Below, in pieces: positions 59,542 to 64,000 of a DNA stretch of 64,000 nucleotides. The DNA lies in contig OZ257136.1 in assembly GCA_965278995.1 (NCBI GenBank), positions 1,612,001 to 1,676,000 on the forward strand, in the 5' to 3' direction. This DNA comes from JADJYF01 sp965278995 (lineage in GTDB: Bacteria; Pseudomonadota; Gammaproteobacteria; Ga0077536). Below the pieces are notes generated by a model. The model did not search any database. It saw nothing but the letters and a program-made list of their open reading frames with translations, and was not told where the DNA came from. Made by a program: the position numbers and the translations under genes. How positions within the stretch are numbered: position 1 is the stretch's first letter; each line of letters starts with the position of its first letter.

Positions 59542-59961
59542 TCAGAGCGTCTTGACGATGCCGTCGAGAATGGCGTTGTAGAGACCTTCGAGCGAGCCGC
59601 GCACGTCGTCTTCACTCGCGCCTTTAGGCGTCCAGTTGCTGCCGTAGCTGACGCTGGTACCACCATTGGCGGTATCGGCGAGCGTTACGACCGCGCAGTA
59701 ATGTTCAAGCGGAAGCGCCGTGTTTTCCAGAATGGAATACGCGAATACGGCGTTTTCATGCGCGACTTCCATGCGTTCGGTTACGCGGCCGCCATCGGCC
59801 AGCACGATCGTGCGAACTGCGCCGACACCTTCGCCGATCACTTCGCAGGACTTGATTGCTTCGGGCAGGATGTTCTTGACCCCACCAAAATCGTACAGCG
59901 CGGCGAAAATCTTCGCGCGCGGTTTGGCGATATTTCGTTCTACCAATGCGTCGTAAGCCAT
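59542..59961 (-). CDS. SRPBCC family protein
   Basis: 139 residues from the ATG at 59961 (MAYDALVERNIAKPRAKIF), with GGGGAA upstream. The polyketide-cyclase-like fold is seen in IFAALYDFGGVKNILPEAI, VRTIVLADGGRVTERMEV, and the C-terminal helix DDVRGSLEGLYNAILDGI. The protein is cytoplasmic, unlike the exported SRPBCC at 16125. It binds a hydrophobic or aromatic ligand, identity unknown. It is next to the PHA depolymerase gene on the same strand. Confidence 0.85.
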   Translation of the reverse strand: MAYDALVERNIAKPRAKIFAALYDFGGVKNILPEAIKSCEVIGEGVGAVRTIVLADGGRVTERMEVAHENAVFAYSILENTALPLEHYCAVVTLADTANGGTSVSYGSNWTPKGASEDDVRGSLEGLYNAILDGIVKTL

Positions 59962-60067
59962 GAGCGTTGTTCCCCTTTTGTCTGGCCCTTCAAAACGGCC
60001 AATCAATACGAAAAGTTGTTATCCCGCCGGAGTTCGCTGTGGGCACCCCGCGGGCCGGACAGCTTAG

Positions 60068-60085
60068 CCCGCGACGTGACGCGGG
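60068..60085 (-). terminator. hairpin after phaZ
   Basis: CCCGCG-ACGTGA-CGCGGG, a six-base stem, begins 22 bases past the phaZ stop. There is no T-run in the leftward direction, so it is weak as a terminator. Confidence 0.35.
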
Positions 60086-60107
60086 TCGATAGCGGCGCGC
60101 GATGTAC

Positions 60108-61358
60108 TCAGCGGACGCCGAGTTTTCGATTGGAATAGATGAAGTCGCGAACGCGTGGCTCGATTTCGGCGCGCCAACGTGAGCCGTTGAAGACACCGTA
60201 ATGACCGACATCCGACTGGATGTAGTCGATGCGACGGCTGGGTGGGATATTCACGCACAAATCATGCGCAGCCTGAGTCTGGCCGATGCCGGAAATATCG
60301 TCTTTCTCGCCTTCGACCGTCATCAGCGCGCTGCGGCGGATGCAGCCGAGGTCGACCTTGCGCCCGCGATGCACCATGGTGCCCTCGGCCAGCTGATGTT
60401 CCTGAAACACTTCATGCATCGTCTGCAGGTAATACTCTGCCGGCAGGTCCATCACCGCCAGATATTCATCGTAGAACTTGCGATGAGCGGCGACTGAATC
60501 CCCGTCGCCGGAAACGAGGTTCTGATACAGGCTCTTGTGCGCACTCAGATGGCGATCGAGGTTCATGGTCATGAACCCCGTCAGCTGCAGAAAACCGGGA
60601 TAGACACGGCGCATGACGCCGGTATGCGGAAACGGCACCTGCATGACGACATTGTTCTCGAACCACGACAGCGGCTTGCTCTTGGCCAGTTGGTTGGGCT
60701 GGGTCGGACTGCGGCGCGTGTCAATCGGACTGCCCATGATGGTCACGGTCGCCGGTTGACAGGGGTCGTCCTCGTCGGCCAGGAGTGCGGTCGCCGCGAG
60801 CACGGCCGGCCCGGGCTGACAAACCGCCAGCACGTGCAGGTCCGGGCCGAGCAGACGCATGAAATCCATCACATAATCGATGTAGTCATGCAAATCGAAG
60901 CCGCCCAGCGCGAGCGGCACATCGCGGGCGTCCTGCCAGTCCGTGATGTAGACGTCGAAGTGATCGATTAGCGCCGCGACCGTGCCACGCAGCAAGGTTG
61001 CGTAATGGCCGGACAACGGCGCGACTATCAGCAGCTTCGGCGCATATTTCTGGCTTGCCGGCAGGACCGCGGCGTCGCGCTTGAAATTCAGCAGATGGCA
61101 GAACGGCAATGCTTTGACGGTCTCGAGCGAGATGGGAACGCGGCGTCCGTCGCACCACGCGTCAGCCAGTCCGAACTCGGGTTTGCCGTATTTCTGCGTC
61201 AGGCCCTCGAACACTTCGAGCGCGGCAGAAGTCGCTTTGGCGGGATAGGTATACGAGAACGGGTTGGCCGGGTTGTTCAACATCAACCGGCCTACGTTCG
61301 CCGCTGCCCGCCACGGGCCGACTGCAGCATGGGTCATTTCGTAGAGGTGGTAGAGCAC
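60108..61358 (-). CDS. phaZ: intracellular poly(3-hydroxyalkanoate) depolymerase
   Basis: 416 residues from the GTG at 61358 (GTG CTC TAC CAC), which has AGGAGG six bases upstream; the much longer open frame to 62480 is antisense to the VOC and DUF1329 genes. The nucleophile motif is VCQPGP, a Cys instead of Ser, as in Ralstonia PhaZ1. Asp is in GEKDDISGIG, His in SDVGHYGVFNGSRW. It releases 3-hydroxybutyrate from PHA granules. No phaC or phaP is in the window. The SRPBCC gene follows leftward after about 150 bases. Confidence 0.93.
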   Translation of the reverse strand: MLYHLYEMTHAAVGPWRAAANVGRLMLNNPANPFSYTYPAKATSAALEVFEGLTQKYGKPEFGLADAWCDGRRVPISLETVKALPFCHLLNFKRDAAVLPASQKYAPKLLIVAPLSGHYATLLRGTVAALIDHFDVYITDWQDARDVPLALGGFDLHDYIDYVMDFMRLLGPDLHVLAVCQPGPAVLAATALLADEDDPCQPATVTIMGSPIDTRRSPTQPNQLAKSKPLSWFENNVVMQVPFPHTGVMRRVYPGFLQLTGFMTMNLDRHLSAHKSLYQNLVSGDGDSVAAHRKFYDEYLAVMDLPAEYYLQTMHEVFQEHQLAEGTMVHRGRKVDLGCIRRSALMTVEGEKDDISGIGQTQAAHDLCVNIPPSRRIDYIQSDVGHYGVFNGSRWRAEIEPRVRDFIYSNRKLGVR

Positions 61359-61577
61359 CGGCTCCCTCCTAGCGTGGTTGACGAAGACACTGTACGACGC
61401 CGTTGACACATCTGCCGCGATGCAGCATACGTCAGCCGCCGCGCGATGAACAGTCATCAGACCGTAACGAATCGTCACGTTGGCAAGCACCGTGGTCCGC
61501 GATGGAGTGCTATGCTGGGTCGACCTATCGGGTAGCGGCCGTCGGCTGGCCGGACTTGTGTGATGCAGGAGCAGCTC

Positions 61578-61985
61578 ATGCCACTCGAACGACTTGATCA
61601 TTACTTCGTCTACGCTGCCGACCTCGATGTCTCGCGGCAGTTTTATGCCGAGGTACTTGGCCTCGAATGCGGACCGCGGCCACAGTTCGATTTTCCGGGC
61701 CATTGGTTCTATCTCGACGGGAGACCGGTGGTCCATGTCGGCAATGATGCTTTCGCCGGCGGTTTCGTTACCGAAGGCACCACCAGGACAATCGCTGGAC
61801 CGACCGGGCCGGTCGATCACATCGCCTTCCGCGCCAACGACATCGCCAGCTTCGAAGCGCGGTTCCAGGCGCGGGCCCTGACCTACCAGCGACGCGAAGT
61901 GCCAGATTTCGCACTGTCGCAGCTGTTCGTCAAGGATCCGGACGGCGTCACCATTGAATTGAATTTCTTCGACCAGGCGGCCTAG
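61578..61985 (+). CDS. VOC family (glyoxalase/extradiol-like) protein
   Basis: 135 residues from the ATG at 61578, with AGGAG seven bases upstream; ATG at 61563 is possible. Two beta-alpha-beta-beta-beta units: LERLDHYFVYAADLDVSRQFYAEVLGL, then VDHIAFRANDIASFEARFQA and VKDPDGVTIELNFFD. The metal-binding His/Glu positions of the VOC fold are plausible (His near the start and middle, Glu at IELNFF). Functions range from glyoxalase to dioxygenase, so substrate is open. DUF1329 gene follows after 6 bases. Confidence 0.85.
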   Translation: MPLERLDHYFVYAADLDVSRQFYAEVLGLECGPRPQFDFPGHWFYLDGRPVVHVGNDAFAGGFVTEGTTRTIAGPTGPVDHIAFRANDIASFEARFQARALTYQRREVPDFALSQLFVKDPDGVTIELNFFDQAA

Positions 61986-61991
61986 AAGACC

Positions 61992-63299
61992 GTGGCGCGC
62001 GCCGCTGCCGGCCGCGCTCCGGCGCTTGTTGTCTGTCTGCTGGTGACGGGGTGCGCCGCGGCGGGCGACTTCGATCTCGACCTGACTGAACTGAACGAGT
62101 TGAGTCCGCGGCCGGGCACGCGCATCGAAGCCGGCAACCTGGCCCGTTACAGTCCGCTGATCGATGCCGATATCGCGCGTCTGATTGCCGGTAACGCTGC
62201 CGGAGTCATGGTCGGACCGCCGACATCTTTCGACCCTCACCCCGCTTTCGTCTACGCGACCCAGCAATTCCGCGGCCAGCCGGCATTGACCGATAATCCG
62301 GGCAAGCTTGCCGATTTCGCGCAAGGCCGACCTTTCCCCGGCGAATTGCGCCTGGACGACGAACACGCCGGCGCCAAGGCCGCCTGGAACATGCGGTATG
62401 CCTATACGGGCGACAGCGGGCTGATCCCCGAGATCCACTGGCAACTCCGCGATTGGCGGAACGAACAGGTTCAGGTGCACATGCTGTTCAAGGCGCGCAG
62501 CATGCGCTTCATGTATCGAACCGTGCAGGAGCCGCTACCGTTCGTTGCCGACAATCCGCAGGACGCCTACGGCGCGTTTCTGATGACCGCTGTCGACGCT
62601 GGCAGCTATGACGGCGCGCAGGCGCTGGTCTTCGCCAACCGCGATGAATCACGCGAACTGAATGGCTGGGTCTACATTCCGCAGCTTGGCCGTACGCAGA
62701 CGCTGGCTTCCTTCTCGACCAGCGAATCGATGTTCGGCAGCGACATTCTGCCGACTGATTTTCTGCTCTACTCCGGGCGCATGGTCGATATGCGTTGGCG
62801 CTACCTCGGCACCACCTACATGCTGCTGCCGATGTACCGGCAGGATCAGGTTGAACTCTCGACGACCAAGGCGCGCGAGTACGATTACTGGCACGTCGAC
62901 GTCGAGGGTCGTGCCGGCTGCTTCCCGCGCGTTCACTGGCAGCTCCGCCCGACCGTCATCCTCGAAGGCATAGCTACTGATCCGGCCGCGCCAGTCACCC
63001 GCCGCGTGTTCTACCTCGATCAGCAGACCTACGTTCCGGCACTATGGAAAATGTACGGTGCCGACGGCGGGCTGTGGAAAATCGCCATCGGTGCTTATGC
63101 CCACCCCGACTCGCATATCGCGCAAAACCGCGAATCCGGCGCACCCATCCCGACCGCCTTCACGACGCTCGATATCCAAACCAATCGCTGCACCACGCTC
63201 CAATTACTGACTATCGTCAACACCGACAAGGTCAAAGCCGACGACTTCGACACCAGTGCCATGAACAGCGGCGGCCGCGGCGAGTTCCGGCGGAGGTAG
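61992..63299 (+). CDS. DUF1329 family lipoprotein
   Basis: 435 residues from a GTG. A lipobox (LLVTGC) near residue 21 marks it as a probable outer-membrane or periplasmic lipoprotein. Later blocks match DUF1329: GLIPEIHWQLRDWRNEQVQ, GWVYIPQLGRTQTLASF, GSDILPTDFLLYSGRMVDMRW, RVFYLDQQTYVPALWKMY. DUF1329 proteins usually travel with DUF1302 outer-membrane proteins in lipid or steroid uptake loci; no DUF1302 is in the window. It is coupled to the VOC gene, 6 bases apart. Confidence 0.85.
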   Translation: MARAAAGRAPALVVCLLVTGCAAAGDFDLDLTELNELSPRPGTRIEAGNLARYSPLIDADIARLIAGNAAGVMVGPPTSFDPHPAFVYATQQFRGQPALTDNPGKLADFAQGRPFPGELRLDDEHAGAKAAWNMRYAYTGDSGLIPEIHWQLRDWRNEQVQVHMLFKARSMRFMYRTVQEPLPFVADNPQDAYGAFLMTAVDAGSYDGAQALVFANRDESRELNGWVYIPQLGRTQTLASFSTSESMFGSDILPTDFLLYSGRMVDMRWRYLGTTYMLLPMYRQDQVELSTTKAREYDYWHVDVEGRAGCFPRVHWQLRPTVILEGIATDPAAPVTRRVFYLDQQTYVPALWKMYGADGGLWKIAIGAYAHPDSHIAQNRESGAPIPTAFTTLDIQTNRCTTLQLLTIVNTDKVKADDFDTSAMNSGGRGEFRRR

Positions 63300-63306
63300 A
63301 GGCAGG

Positions 63307-63431
63307 ATTGTGCCGGGGTGCCGGCCGTGACCGCGACTCCGTCCAAGGCGCTGTCGTACTGGCCCTGGCGGACCTAAAAGAAGTTCCGGTCCACCAGGGC
63401 CAGTACGACGGCGCCGGAACCCCGGCACAAT
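63307..63431. repeat. long nested inverted repeat between DUF1329 and LLM genes
   Basis: Outer arms ATTGTGCCGGGGT (63307-63319) and ACCCCGGCACAAT (63419-63431) enclose an inner hairpin 63347-63415 with a 16-base perfect stem (63353-63368 with 63394-63409), extended by GGCGC/GCGCC and GGACC/GGTCC with single mismatches; the loop is 13 bases (63375-63387). Size and symmetry suggest a miniature mobile or REP-type element rather than a simple terminator. Confidence 0.7.
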
Positions 63432-63497
63432 AAATCGATCTCGACGTGACCCAATTCGGCTATTCCAGGTCGCGCGACGCTGCTCGAATGAGAACCC

Positions 63498-63503
63498 TAT
63501 AAT
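63498..63503 (+). promoter_or_regulatory. -10 element upstream of LLM gene
   Basis: TATAAT, a perfect -10 hexamer, 29 bases before the ATG at 63533. No matching -35 is visible at the normal distance, so an activator may be needed. Confidence 0.45.
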
Positions 63504-63532
63504 CGCCGTTCCAAACCCAGGGGGAACACCTC

Positions 63533-64000
63533 ATGAAATTCAGCCTGCATGTGCAGACCCGTATCACTGACTGGCAGATAGTCAAATTTCTCGAGGACCT
63601 CGGCTACGACGCCTGCTGGGTGCCCGATACCCAGATGATGTGGTCGGACTGCTACGCGACGATGGCGCTGGCCGCACACAACACCTCGCGCATCCGCATT
63701 GGCACCGGTGTTGCGATTACCGGTACCCGAATTGCCCCGACCACGGCAGCAGCCATTGCTTCGATCAACGCGATTGCACCGGGGCGGGTATTTCTCGGTA
63801 TCGGCACCGGCCATACCGCGATGCGTGTCATGGGTCAGGACCCGCTGCCGATCAAGGAATTCCGTGACTACCTGCGTGTCGTTCGCGCCTTGTTGCACGG
63901 CGAAGAAGTCGATTTCACTTATCGCGACCGCACGACCAGCATCGTCTGGCAGAACCACGGGCCGGGTTTTCGCAATATCGAAAACCCGATCCCGATATAT
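63533..64000 (+). CDS. LLM class flavin-dependent oxidoreductase, 3' end outside window
   Basis: 156 residues are visible before the window ends. The start MKFSLHVQTRITDWQ, then FLEDLGYDACWVPDTQMM, SRIRIGTGVAITGTRIAP, and GRVFLGIGTGHTAMRVMG show the luciferase-like fold, but the subgroup differs from the two EHHF-type genes: it looks nearer to the F420-dependent/MerR-like branch. The leader CCCAGGGGGAACACCTC before the ATG is like that of the 58343 gene. The substrate is unknown. Confidence 0.88.
   Translation, partial: MKFSLHVQTRITDWQIVKFLEDLGYDACWVPDTQMMWSDCYATMALAAHNTSRIRIGTGVAITGTRIAPTTAAAIASINAIAPGRVFLGIGTGHTAMRVMGQDPLPIKEFRDYLRVVRALLHGEEVDFTYRDRTTSIVWQNHGPGFRNIENPIPIY

Noticed and set aside
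61359..62480. N-terminal extension of the phaZ open frame
   Set aside because: The extension is antisense to VOC and DUF1329; the GTG at 61358 has a strong AGGAGG and the normal PhaZ start.

Overview
The window is GC-rich, almost fully coding DNA from a gammaproteobacterium-like chromosome. SohB, AvtA, Lhr, icd-aceK, class I fumarase, FeoA-FeoA-FeoB, a TonB-dependent receptor and a full ETF/ETF-QO set support this placement. I cannot name the genus. I saw no rRNA, tRNA, CRISPR array, transposase or phage gene. Sixty protein genes are annotated and the first and last are cut by the window edges. No gene-free gap exceeds 300 bases; the largest are 47781-48064 and 46292-46559.

Region 1 (1-18501) is mostly housekeeping: the sohB 3' end, an HDAC-like deacetylase, avtA, a small membrane protein, glycerate kinase, the giant helicase lhr, an HDOD/cyclic-nucleotide-type sensor, trmO, an IalB-like exported protein, a DUF192 protein, photolyase, an exported SRPBCC protein paired with a YVTN beta-propeller, and an SDR epimerase. 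Embedded in it (3073-5957) is an accessory-looking islet flanked by AT-rich DNA: an FHA-domain protein facing a hipBA module whose HipA has lost its catalytic residues.

Region 2 (18681-31767) holds icd-aceK, a feoAAB iron-uptake operon with a possible Fur site, aroG, a B12/iron-type ABC importer (binding protein, permease, ATPase), a luciferase-like monooxygenase, a lone PAPS-reductase-like gene and class I fumarase.

Region 3 (31796-47780) looks catabolic. An FAD monooxygenase coupled to a DUF2783 protein diverges from a TonB-dependent receptor. A ten-gene leftward run then carries, in order of transcription, etfB-etfA, ETF-QO, a [2Fe-2S] ferredoxin, a ferredoxin reductase, a second ferredoxin, a maleylacetoacetate-isomerase-like GST, a NicX-like (M29-fold) protein, an acyl-CoA-dehydrogenase-like flavoprotein without an obvious catalytic glutamate, and an acyl-CoA ligase. 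Glutaryl-CoA dehydrogenase diverges from etfB. A plausible reading is uptake, hydroxylation, ring opening and CoA-dependent breakdown of an aromatic or N-heterocyclic compound, with electrons passed to quinone through ETF. The substrate is not known.

Region 4 (48065-64000) starts with an RRM RNA-binding protein, then an amidohydrolase, then a seven-gene leftward operon: two tandem CrtC/AttH-like proteins, an APH-type phosphotransferase, a DUF6285-like small protein, an enoyl-CoA hydratase/isomerase with a PaaG-type active site, an isovaleryl-CoA-dehydrogenase-like enzyme and a DECR-like SDR. This resembles the phosphotransferase/ACAD logic of levulinate (lva) and ACAD10/11 metabolism of 4-hydroxyacyl-CoAs, but with new partners; it is my main candidate for an undescribed system. 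A divergent ACAD plus LLM-monooxygenase pair, an SRPBCC protein, an intracellular PHA depolymerase, a VOC protein, a DUF1329 lipoprotein and a truncated LLM monooxygenase follow. Several intergenic regions carry long inverted repeats, one of them present twice.
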